Below are positions 1-5,786 of a stretch of DNA of 19,141 bases, one piece after another; the first letter of the stretch is position 1; each line of letters opens with the position of its first letter. Under the pieces are notes generated by a model. The model worked only from the letters and a program-made list of their open reading frames with translations, made no database searches and had not been told where the DNA came from. The position numbers were made by a program, and so were the translations under genes. Source of the stretch: an uncultured Candidatus Saccharibacteria bacterium (GTDB taxonomy: Bacteria > Patescibacteria > Saccharimonadia > Saccharimonadales > CAMLKC01); assembly GCA_946480595.1 (NCBI GenBank), contig CAMLKC010000016.1:1-19141 (forward strand), written 5' to 3'.

Positions 1-401
1 AGCCAACCGGACCGGTAATCCGCAAGGGCGATGAGTCCAGTTTTCCAGTTGTGCAGGACAAACGCCTGAAGCCGCGTATAAACGGCACGAAAATGCAGGT
101 GTATGGCTGGATTGAAAACGAGTGGCCCGAGGAAATAATGCTCGACAAAATACGCTGGCTCAATACGACCCGCGAAATCGACTCCTTCTTAAAAGGCCAC
201 GAAAGCCGTGACTTTTTGCTATATGACGGCCCGCTGCTTACTAATGAATACCATGAGGCGCTACTGCACTATAAAACCCAGCGTGACGGTGATTACTTTG
301 AGGCGGTCCACGATGTAACGTTCACCTACCATCCCAACGAGAAGCTCTATAGTGTCAACGAAGTCAGATTACGTCGCCCTATTCGTGACATTTATGGATA
401 A
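1..401 (+). CDS. Unrecognised protein, 3' part only
   Basis: The reading frame is open from the window edge (first full codon at base 3) to TAA at 399-401, so this is the C-terminal ~132 residues of a longer gene. A GTG at 51 is available but nothing suggests it is the true start, because the frame continues upstream without a stop. The visible part is soluble and mixed-charge, rich in aromatic residues, with a run VTFTYHPNEKLYSVNEVRLR that reads like beta strands near the C-terminus. I see no membrane segment and no catalytic motif I can name. Base composition matches the native genes here, not the GC-rich unit that follows. The stop is followed by a GC-rich hairpin at 416-443 that could end transcription from both sides. 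Function unknown; I am confident only that it is coding. Confidence 0.7.
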   Translation, partial: PTGPVIRKGDESSFPVVQDKRLKPRINGTKMQVYGWIENEWPEEIMLDKIRWLNTTREIDSFLKGHESRDFLLYDGPLLTNEYHEALLHYKTQRDGDYFEAVHDVTFTYHPNEKLYSVNEVRLRRPIRDIYG

Positions 402-415
402 AATCTAATCGGCTT

Positions 416-460
416 GGGCCGCGCAGACGATCCTGCGCGGCCCCTTGTGCCATGTGGCAC
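416..460 (-). terminator. Tandem GC-rich hairpins after the RidA-family gene
   Basis: A perfect 10-bp stem (GGGCCGCGCA at 416-425 with TGCGCGGCCC at 434-443, 8-base loop) lies between two convergent genes. A second, smaller hairpin, GTGCC-ATGT-GGCAC, spans 447-460 and sits just after the minus-strand stop at 468. No clean U-tract follows on the minus strand, though the sequence beyond turns AT-rich (ATTAGATTTT). The stem is strong enough to act as a terminator or RNA-stabilising end in either direction; the direction is an inference. Confidence 0.6.
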
Positions 461-467
461 GCGTCCG

Positions 468-935
468 TCATCGAACTTCGAAGACGGCCTTGATCTCGAC
501 CGCGGCGTTCAGCGGCAGCTCTGCCGCACCGATGGCGTCACGGGTGTGCTCTCCCTGCTCGCCGAAGATGGCGATCAGGAAGTCACTGGCTCCGTTGGCC
601 ACCGACGACGTGTCGATGAAGCCGGGCGCGCAGTTGACGTAGACGGTCATGGCGACGACACCCACGATGTTCTCGGGGTCGATCACCGAACCGGCCGCGT
701 ACAGGCACGCCAGAGCGCACAGCTTGGCCGCGTGCTGCGCCCGGGACGGAGCGACGAGGTCATCGCCATCACCCACCTTGCCGGCGATGACGGTTCCGTC
801 CTCGATCGGCACCTGTCCCGAGACGTACACGACGTTGCCGACGCGCTTGGCGCTGAGCAGCGGGTGTACAGGGTTCCGCTTGGGCGCAGGCACCCACTCG
901 AAACCCTGTTTTGCGAGCACTTCTACCAGTGTCAT
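468..935 (-). CDS. RidA/YjgF/UK114-family protein (like_1 type)
   Basis: 155 residues. The order NVVYVSGQVPI (~32-42), GKVGD (~53-57), VYVNCAPGFIDTSSVANGA (~98-116), then ELPLNAAVEIKAVFEV at the C-terminus matches the longer YjgF_YER057c_UK114_like_1 branch of the RidA superfamily, whose members end in an LPLNxPVE motif. Classical RidA imine deaminases have a catalytic Arg in this last segment (ARLP); here the matching residue is Glu, so 2-aminoacrylate deaminase activity should not be assumed. RidA-fold proteins form cytosolic trimers. The ATG at 935 is preceded by GGGAG about 7 bases upstream, a clear Shine-Dalgarno unlike most neighbours. GC is about 67% in a sampled 60-base line against about 47% for native genes, so this gene is probably acquired. 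It is transcribed alone, divergently from the DUF1697 gene. Confidence 0.88.
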   Translation of the reverse strand: MTLVEVLAKQGFEWVPAPKRNPVHPLLSAKRVGNVVYVSGQVPIEDGTVIAGKVGDGDDLVAPSRAQHAAKLCALACLYAAGSVIDPENIVGVVAMTVYVNCAPGFIDTSSVANGASDFLIAIFGEQGEHTRDAIGAAELPLNAAVEIKAVFEVR

Positions 936-975
936 GACTTACTCCCAGGCTCGGTCTTTCAGAGATCGTAGTTTA

Positions 976-1004
976 CTTATACAACATTTTCATGCCTATT
1001 ACCA
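976..1004 (-). promoter_or_regulatory. Possible weak promoter for the RidA-family gene
   Basis: On the minus strand a TATAAG box (981 down to 976) lies about 40 bases before the ATG, with TGGTAA 17 bases upstream of it (1004 to 999) as a poor -35 (3 of 6 matches). This would give a leader of about 33 bases containing the GGGAG ribosome site. The same bases (TTACCA on the plus strand) could serve as -35 for the divergent DUF1697 promoter. Confidence 0.3.
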
Positions 1005-1028
1005 GGAGGCTTTGTTTTCGGGTATAAT
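999..1028 (+). promoter_or_regulatory. Promoter of the DUF1697 gene, leaderless layout
   Basis: A perfect TATAAT at 1023-1028 ends 7 bases before the ATG at 1036, placing the expected transcription start at or within one base of the initiation codon. TTACCA at 999-1004 (18-base spacer, 4 of 6 matches) is a possible -35. An AGGAGG-like run at 1003-1009 lies upstream of the -10 and so cannot be a ribosome site for this gene. Confidence 0.65.
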
Positions 1029-1035
1029 TGTACTA

Positions 1036-1587
1036 ATGAATACGTATTTATTACTACTACGCGGGATCAACGTTGGCGGCAAAAACAAAGTACCTATGCT
1101 TGAGCTAAAAAAGTGCCTGGAGCAGCTGGGATTTTCCAACGTTTCTACCTATATTGCCAGCGGCAATGCGTTTTTGGCGTCTGAGAAAGGTGCGGCCGAA
1201 GTGCAGGAGCTGATTGAGACAGCGCTGCCAAAGACATTCAAGCTCGACAGCGAGCTCATCAAAGTCCTGGTGCTTACCCGTAAGCACCTACAGGGAGTGA
1301 TTGACGATAAACCCAAAGGCTTTGGTGACCAGCCGGGTACGTTTCATAGCGACGTGATTTTTCTCATGGACGTCCCGGTGTCAGAGGTTATGCCGATTTT
1401 TAAACCGCGCGAAGGTGTTGATACGGTATGGCCGGGCGACGGCGTGGTGTATTCACAGCGGGTTAGCGCCCAGCGCACAAAAAGCCGGCTGAGTGCCATA
1501 ATGATGTCGCCGCTATATAAATCTATGACGATCCGCAGCTGGAATACCACCGTAAAACTACTGGAGATCATGAAGGCGCTCTCGTAG
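1036..1587 (+). CDS. DUF1697 family protein
   Basis: 183 residues from ATG 1036. The N-terminus LLLLRGINVGGKNKVPM followed by ELKKCLEQLGFSNVSTYIASGNAF is the hallmark of DUF1697 (Pfam), a small cytosolic family common in bacteria with no established biochemical role. The C-terminal part runs through DVIFLMDVPV to SRLSAIMMSPLYKSMTIRSWNTTVKLLEIM, the usual family ending RNWNTVxKLxEL, so the protein is complete at its expected length. The frame stays open upstream to about 649, but that extension runs antisense through the GC-rich RidA gene and lacks homology. The TATAAT 7 bases before ATG 1036 supports the chosen start and a leaderless mRNA. Composition is native. It is monocistronic, between two GC-rich units. 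Confidence 0.9.
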   Translation: MNTYLLLLRGINVGGKNKVPMLELKKCLEQLGFSNVSTYIASGNAFLASEKGAAEVQELIETALPKTFKLDSELIKVLVLTRKHLQGVIDDKPKGFGDQPGTFHSDVIFLMDVPVSEVMPIFKPREGVDTVWPGDGVVYSQRVSAQRTKSRLSAIMMSPLYKSMTIRSWNTTVKLLEIMKALS

Positions 1588-1590
1588 CTA

Positions 1591-1619
1591 TTGACATTTT
1601 ATTATTCATATGATAAAAT
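1591..1619 (+). promoter_or_regulatory. Near-consensus promoter of the 102-residue gene
   Basis: TTGACA (1591-1596), a 17-base spacer and TAAAAT (1614-1619) form an almost ideal housekeeping sigma-factor promoter. It begins three bases after the stop of the DUF1697 gene. The expected start near 1626 gives a leader of about 70 bases before ATG 1697, unlike the near-leaderless native genes. Confidence 0.8.
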
Positions 1620-1639
1620 ATGCGTGTTAGATGTGTAGG

Positions 1640-1664
1640 TCGTGCTGGCCGGCACACCTACCGC
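1640..1664 (+). promoter_or_regulatory. Hairpin in the 5' leader of the 102-residue gene
   Basis: The leader contains TAGGT-c-GTGC / GCAC-ACCTA, two short paired blocks with one bulged base and a 6-base loop, starting about 14 bases after the expected transcript start. It lies upstream of the ribosome site (GAGGAA, about 9 bases before the ATG). It might stabilise the mRNA or act as a cis-regulatory element; no known riboswitch class is recognised. Confidence 0.4.
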
Positions 1665-1696
1665 ACCCCGTCTCCGAAATCTGAGGAACCTAAGCC

Positions 1697-2005
1697 ATGA
1701 CTTCTCACCGTCTGCAGGTCACTGTCGCTCCCATCGATGGCGCCGTGAGTGCTACTCACAGTCGCATCGACGGCAACGGTCGGCCGCAGTCCAAGCTCGT
1801 CGTTCTCGACGAGGGGTTCGTGGAGGAGGTCCGTGTGACCTACTCCAAGCTCGACCTGACGTGCACGCACGACATCCCGAGCGCCATCTGGGTCGACCTG
1901 ACCGGTCACCCGGACTACCAGGAGGCCGACAGGTCTCAGATCGAGACCGCTCTCATCTACCTCGCGGACCAGGGCCAGATCCTGCTCCCTTACGGGGATG
2001 AGTGA
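1697..2005 (+). CDS. Unrecognised 102-residue protein, GC-rich unit
   Basis: 102 residues, acidic, soluble, with no membrane segment, signal peptide or cysteine motif. It starts with a hydrophobic/polar alternation (HRLQVTVAPIDGAV) and ends in an amphipathic stretch, QIETALIYLADQGQILLPYG. I do not recognise the family. Coding status is supported by the strongly biased third positions (mostly C or G), an almost ideal promoter at 1591-1619, a GAGGAA ribosome site before the ATG and a long terminator hairpin after the stop. A sampled 60-base line is about 67% GC, so the gene is probably foreign relative to its neighbours. A different reading frame is also open over much of the same stretch, but its Arg/Pro/Gly-rich product is typical of a shadow frame in GC-rich DNA. 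Confidence 0.7.
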   Translation: MTSHRLQVTVAPIDGAVSATHSRIDGNGRPQSKLVVLDEGFVEEVRVTYSKLDLTCTHDIPSAIWVDLTGHPDYQEADRSQIETALIYLADQGQILLPYGDE

Positions 2006-2020
2006 AAGACGAGGTGTGCT

Positions 2021-2067
2021 CCGGGAGGCGGCGGATGAGCGAAGTCTGCTCAACCGCCGCTCCCCGG
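2021..2067 (+). terminator. Long GC-rich hairpin after the 102-residue gene
   Basis: Arms 2021-2040 and 2048-2067 pair over about 18 of 20 positions (CCGGGAG.., CGGCGG, GAGC against GCTC, CCGCCG, TCCCCGG) around a 7-base loop. It starts 15 bases after the stop. No U-run follows directly, as also in the hairpins of the other two GC-rich units. Confidence 0.65.
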
Positions 2068-2092
2068 CACCAACTCACTCAAGATTATAAAT

Positions 2093-2112
2093 GCGCTACC
2101 AGGCGCTTTTTT
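2093..2112 (+). terminator. Short U-tract terminator before the nadD end
   Basis: GCGC, a 6-base loop and GCGC are followed by TTTTTT at 2107-2112. The stem is short, but the U-run is typical of an intrinsic plus-strand terminator. It lies between convergent genes and may back up the GC-rich hairpin at 2021-2067. Confidence 0.4.
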
Positions 2113-2125
2113 GTTTGTCTAAAAA

Positions 2126-2707
2126 TCAGCTGCCAATATATAGTTCATTCTGTTGGATGTACCGCTGCACTTCTACAGGAAGATGACTGACATCCCCGTT
2201 TCTCGCTGTTGAGGAACTGGCGTGGGCAGTCGCTGCTTTGGCAGGAACGAGAACGAATTCTATGCTGTAAGGATCTAGGGCGGCGTGCATTGCCAAATCA
2301 AGCGCTTTTTCTGTGTCGTGCTGGCGTAGACCGACAATGAACCGAACACCAGCAAGTTTATCTATTCCCTGCCATGCATGGAGGTGACGGGCGATGTCAG
2401 AGCCCATTAGCAGTGACAATTCCGCGCCTGGGAAAAGACTGCGCAGCTCTGGCATTGTATCGTCGACAGTAAAACGGGAGGAGTCGAGCGTGAGCGCCCG
2501 AAGGCCGGAATGCGCATCGGTAGCCCGAGTGGCCATGGCGATCCTATGAGAAAGAGCAGAAACTTGGGCTTTGTCTCGCGGCTCGGGTTCGGGGATGACA
2601 ATGACTTCATCTAGATCGCAGGCCTGCTTGGCGGCCAAGGCAAAGGCAATGTGACCCTCGTGGATAGGGTCAAATGTTCCCGAATATATACCGATCCGCT
2701 GCGTCAT
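2126..2707 (-). CDS. nadD: NadD-family nicotinate-nucleotide adenylyltransferase
   Basis: 193 residues. The nucleotidyltransferase signature GTFDPIHEGH (10-19), with the T/HxGH ATP-binding motif, follows an initial beta strand (RIGIYS). The C-terminus has SSSTARNGDVSHLPVEVQRYIQQNELY, matching the family's ISSTxIR...LPxxVxxYIxxxxLY ending. NadD joins ATP to nicotinate mononucleotide to make deamido-NAD in the cytosol. The usual Ile of ISST and Ile of the IR pair are changed (HASSSTAR), so substrate choice within the family is not certain. The ATG at 2707 is four bases after the stop of the response-regulator gene, making it the last gene of the DUF3048-kinase-regulator operon. A longer frame to 2836 would only re-read the regulator gene out of frame. 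Length is normal for the family. Confidence 0.82.
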   Translation of the reverse strand: MTQRIGIYSGTFDPIHEGHIAFALAAKQACDLDEVIVIPEPEPRDKAQVSALSHRIAMATRATDAHSGLRALTLDSSRFTVDDTMPELRSLFPGAELSLLMGSDIARHLHAWQGIDKLAGVRFIVGLRQHDTEKALDLAMHAALDPYSIEFVLVPAKAATAHASSSTARNGDVSHLPVEVQRYIQQNELYIGS

Positions 2708-2711
2708 GAAA

Positions 2712-3101
2712 TTACGCTGCGGCGCGGTCGAGCTTTTCGATGATGGACAGCAGCTTTTTAGGTGTAATCTCTGCCTTAATAAGATATGCGTCGGCGTTGT
2801 GCTGCATGGCAGCGCGCGACTCGTCGTCTTGGTCAAAATTGGTCATGACAATGACGCGGGTGTCGGGAATCATGTCGCCTTCCTTGCCCCCGCGCAGTGC
2901 CGCGAGGATCTCGCTTCCCCGCCGTTCGGGCAGCATGATATCAAGCAAGATAAGGTCATAGTGCTTATTCCGCGCTGCAACCAGACCGTCGTTACCGTCT
3001 ACCATCCAGTCAACGTCATACCCGGCCTTTTTAAGGCTGCGGACGTACATTTCGCCGATGAAGCGGTCGTCTTCGATACATAATACTGATTTGATTGCCA
3101 T
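2712..3101 (-). CDS. Single-domain response regulator (CheY-like receiver)
   Basis: 129 residues, a complete receiver domain with no output domain. The acidic pair is D11/D12, the phospho-acceptor D54 lies in LLDIMLP, the switch threonine is T87 (VIVMTN) and the conserved lysine is K109 (YLIKAE). It should accept phosphate from the histidine kinase encoded just upstream and act by protein contact, not DNA binding. The gene starts two bases after the kinase stop and has an AGGGGA ribosome site 7 bases before the ATG, so the two are co-expressed. It could pass phosphate to an unlinked protein or bind a partner such as the envelope protein machinery; the target is unknown. Confidence 0.92.
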   Translation of the reverse strand: MAIKSVLCIEDDRFIGEMYVRSLKKAGYDVDWMVDGNDGLVAARNKHYDLILLDIMLPERRGSEILAALRGGKEGDMIPDTRVIVMTNFDQDDESRAAMQHNADAYLIKAEITPKKLLSIIEKLDRAAA

Positions 3102-3103
3102 TG

Positions 3104-4663
3104 TTATCCCCTATACATTGCGTGATTTTTTATCCATCCGCTTTCGTCGTGTTCGATGAGGCTTTGGTTGCTCCCCTGATCGGCATTGAGCTTGTCGGCC
3201 ACTGTGCTGTAGATCGGCAGCGTAAATTCAAACGTGGAGCCCTCGCCTTCGACGCTTCGCACTCCTATTTTACCACCATGTGACTCAACGATGGCTTTAC
3301 AGATGTAAAGTCCGATGCCGGTCCCAGCAACCGTTTCGCGGGAGCGGTGTGAGCGGTAAAACTTATGGAAAAGATTGCTGACGACACTGCCGGGCATGCC
3401 GATTCCGCGGTCTTTGACCGAGACTTTGACGGAATCGCCGTCGGTTGCGGCTGATACGTATACCATGCCGCCCTCGTTACTGTATTTGATGGCATTGTCG
3501 ATAAGGTTGGAGAGGACTTCACTGATACTGCCACGGTCAGCAGCGACCGTTGGCAGACCGTCGGGAATAGCCACGGTCAGCATGCGGTTTTGACTGGAGG
3601 CGCGCAGCTGCATGTCGTCGCTGATGATATCGTAAATATCAGCCAGCGAATCCTCGTGCAGGCGTACTTTAAGGTGGCGACGGTCATAGCGTGAGGCGTT
3701 GAGGATGTTGTTGACGTAGCTCGAGAGGCGGTTGGCGGAAACGACCAGCCGGCTGAGGAGCTCTTTTTGATCTTCCTCGAGGCTGTCTTCGAGCTCGTCA
3801 CTTAGTACGTCGAGGTAGCCGCGAATAACGGTGATTGGTCCGCGTAGCTCGTGGGCAGCAAAAGCTATGAAATCAAGGTCATCGTCTTCGGGTTGATAGT
3901 CGGCAGTTTTCTCGAACAGCGTAATGACCACCTCGGCTTCGCTTCCCTTTTGATAAGAGGCGGTGACGTCGTAGATTTTGCGGTCCTCCTCACCAGTGAT
4001 TTTATTCGGGATCCGCGACCAGGTATGCTCGGCGTGGACGGCATTGTCTTCGCAGTCCTTTAGCCACGCTTCAAGCGTCACATCATCGTCAAAAAGAAGA
4101 TCAATCACCTGGTTGCCTTCGGGTGTGGCGTGAACTGGCGCGTGGGCATTGGCGTACAAAATATCCTGCTTCGCGTTCATGATAATAAAGCCGGCCGAGG
4201 TGTTATTGAGCGCCGTGGCAAAGTCGGTTGCAGGTGAACTTTTCGCAGCTTTTTCTTCAGCTTCTTCCTGTCTGTCTTTGTCAGAGGCAAGCTCGTAAAT
4301 AAGCTGTAAAAGAGGCTTGAACCCGTCGCGCTCAAAATGCCGCGCATTAGGATTGGGCGGTGTAACGTTGTTGGGCTCGTCTGAAATATGCGTCAGGGCG
4401 CTCGTCAGGTCCTTAAATGGCGTGGTCAACTGTGTTACTAGGATGACATTCAGGCCGATACAAGTGACAAGAATGGCAAGAAGCGTAATCCAGAGCGACG
4501 GGTCATTGGCGTCGACGGCCCGCGAAACAAGTAGTGCACAACCAATCACAAGCACCATGACGACTTGCATGAGCACTGTCAAAACAATTGAATACCGGCG
4601 GAATCTTGGCCAGTATTCGCGGATCATCGCGGGCCGTTTGTTTGGTTGTTTCTCTACTGCCAT
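3104..4663 (-). CDS. Membrane sensor histidine kinase
   Basis: 519 residues. Two transmembrane helices (~25-47 and ~57-77) enclose only a short outside loop of about ten residues. A charged linker leads to a PAS-like segment (~139-250), then a HisKA dimerisation domain with phospho-acceptor H271 in FAAHELRGP, and an HATPase domain with N box (LSNLIDNAIKYS, N390), DRGIGMP and GTGIGLY glycine boxes. The small outer loop suggests sensing within the membrane or through the PAS-like domain. ATG 4663 is chosen over ATG 4702 because AGGGGAG lies just upstream. This start overlaps the end of the DUF3048 gene by 10 bases, implying translational coupling. Its partner is the receiver encoded two bases downstream. 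Confidence 0.93.
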   Translation of the reverse strand: MAVEKQPNKRPAMIREYWPRFRRYSIVLTVLMQVVMVLVIGCALLVSRAVDANDPSLWITLLAILVTCIGLNVILVTQLTTPFKDLTSALTHISDEPNNVTPPNPNARHFERDGFKPLLQLIYELASDKDRQEEAEEKAAKSSPATDFATALNNTSAGFIIMNAKQDILYANAHAPVHATPEGNQVIDLLFDDDVTLEAWLKDCEDNAVHAEHTWSRIPNKITGEEDRKIYDVTASYQKGSEAEVVITLFEKTADYQPEDDDLDFIAFAAHELRGPITVIRGYLDVLSDELEDSLEEDQKELLSRLVVSANRLSSYVNNILNASRYDRRHLKVRLHEDSLADIYDIISDDMQLRASSQNRMLTVAIPDGLPTVAADRGSISEVLSNLIDNAIKYSNEGGMVYVSAATDGDSVKVSVKDRGIGMPGSVVSNLFHKFYRSHRSRETVAGTGIGLYICKAIVESHGGKIGVRSVEGEGSTFEFTLPIYSTVADKLNADQGSNQSLIEHDESGWIKNHAMYRG

Positions 4664-5748
4664 GATACGCTCCCCTTGCCGTTCGGTATGGCGGCAATCC
4701 ATGTTTGGCCGCGTATGAGCGGAACGTCTTTGCCTTTACTATCCGTGAATGTTAATTGACTCGATCTGGTCGCCTTATGCCAGGTGACATTTTGGGCGGT
4801 ACCGTTTTGGAAAATGACCGCGCCGCCGCTTCCGACTGCATTAATCGACTCGCGGTAGCCGTCTTCCAGGACGGTCGTTTCATTGACTTTAAGGGCAACG
4901 ACGACCTTTGGGGTGATTTGTCCGGCCTCACGGTCCATGTGCGGCTCACCAGCGAGTGAGCGGTTGTAGTAATTATTCTTTTTGTGATACGTGTAGCTGG
5001 TGTTGTAGAGCGACGCGTAGCCGTTAAAGTTAATCGTGATTTTTGTGGCGTTCGGCTTTTTGCTTGGCTTTTCGTCTACCCGGCTGAATCCCTTGAAGTT
5101 AGAGTTTGTGTAACCTTTTGCCTTGTTGAGTGCGTCGAGTTTGGCAAAACTCGTGTAGACATTGTGCGGTGCGTAGCGGTCGGTTGCGCGCCAGTAGTAG
5201 CCGCCGTTAAAAAACTGGTCGATATCGCGGTATTTGCCGTTTCGGACCTCAGCTAGCGCTCCTGCGCTTCCCCCGACATGCGCAATGCTGGCATTAAATG
5301 GGGCCAGCCAGTCAACATAGTACATGCGGAGGCTCCGCACCGGCCCGATGAGTTGCGGTTTATCCTGTTGGTGGAGTGTAAGGAACCGGGTAATACCACC
5401 TTCGGCGATAGCCTCAAAAACAACACCTGCTGGCTTAAGGCCCGATTGCGGCCTGGCATCGGGGCTATTTTCAATCATGATAGCCGTGACGGGTTGCGTT
5501 GTGGCGGCTTTGCTGGCAACTTTAAGGCCGGTCAGCGGCGAATAATAAACGGCTGCTTTAGGCTTTGGCTTGGGGGTTAAATGGACGACGGATGGTTGGG
5601 CTGGTTTTTGTGAGAGTAAAACGAACGCGGTTACGCCAGCGATGATTATTAGCACTGCCCCGGCAATGATAATACTCGCTGTGCGGTGATGTCGGATCCA
5701 GCTGCCGACACGTTTCAACAGACGCGGTTTCTTCAGTTCGTCGTTCAT
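4654..5748 (-). CDS. DUF3048 (YerB-like) membrane-anchored protein
   Basis: 364 residues. A basic N-terminus and one transmembrane helix (~24-45) are followed by a Pro/Lys-rich linker (~47-65) and a long extracytoplasmic domain. YYSPLTGLKV (68-77), IMIENSPDARPQSGL (90-104), EAIAEGGITRF (112-122) and IGPVRSLRMYYVDW (134-147) are the conserved blocks of DUF3048, the family of Bacillus YerB. YerB is a lipoprotein in Firmicutes; here the anchor is a helix, with no lipobox cysteine. The molecular role is unknown. It is first in an operon with a histidine kinase, which makes an envelope-signal accessory role plausible but unproven. The TGGTATAAT box 10 bases upstream of the ATG supports the start and a nearly leaderless mRNA. 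Confidence 0.9.
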   Translation of the reverse strand: MNDELKKPRLLKRVGSWIRHHRTASIIIAGAVLIIIAGVTAFVLLSQKPAQPSVVHLTPKPKPKAAVYYSPLTGLKVASKAATTQPVTAIMIENSPDARPQSGLKPAGVVFEAIAEGGITRFLTLHQQDKPQLIGPVRSLRMYYVDWLAPFNASIAHVGGSAGALAEVRNGKYRDIDQFFNGGYYWRATDRYAPHNVYTSFAKLDALNKAKGYTNSNFKGFSRVDEKPSKKPNATKITINFNGYASLYNTSYTYHKKNNYYNRSLAGEPHMDREAGQITPKVVVALKVNETTVLEDGYRESINAVGSGGAVIFQNGTAQNVTWHKATRSSQLTFTDSKGKDVPLIRGQTWIAAIPNGKGSVSWQ

Positions 5749-5758
5749 GCTTACGGTT

Positions 5759-5767
5759 ATTATACCA
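5759..5767 (-). promoter_or_regulatory. Extended -10 promoter of the DUF3048 operon
   Basis: TGGTATAAT on the minus strand ends 10 bases before ATG 5748. The TGn extension replaces a recognisable -35. The expected start leaves a leader of about 4 bases with no ribosome-binding site. The same layout precedes gltX and smpB. Confidence 0.7.
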
Positions 5768-5786
5768 GAAGCATGCCAAGGTGCGG

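Noticed and set aside
649..1035. Upstream extension of the DUF1697 reading frame by about 129 residues
   Set aside because: It runs antisense through the RidA-family gene, has no family resemblance, and a TATAAT box sits 7 bases before the internal ATG 1036.
1642..2053. Other open frames on both strands over the 102-residue gene
   Set aside because: They are Arg/Pro/Gly-rich shadows expected in GC-rich DNA. Only the 1697-2005 frame has a ribosome site, a promoter and biased third positions.
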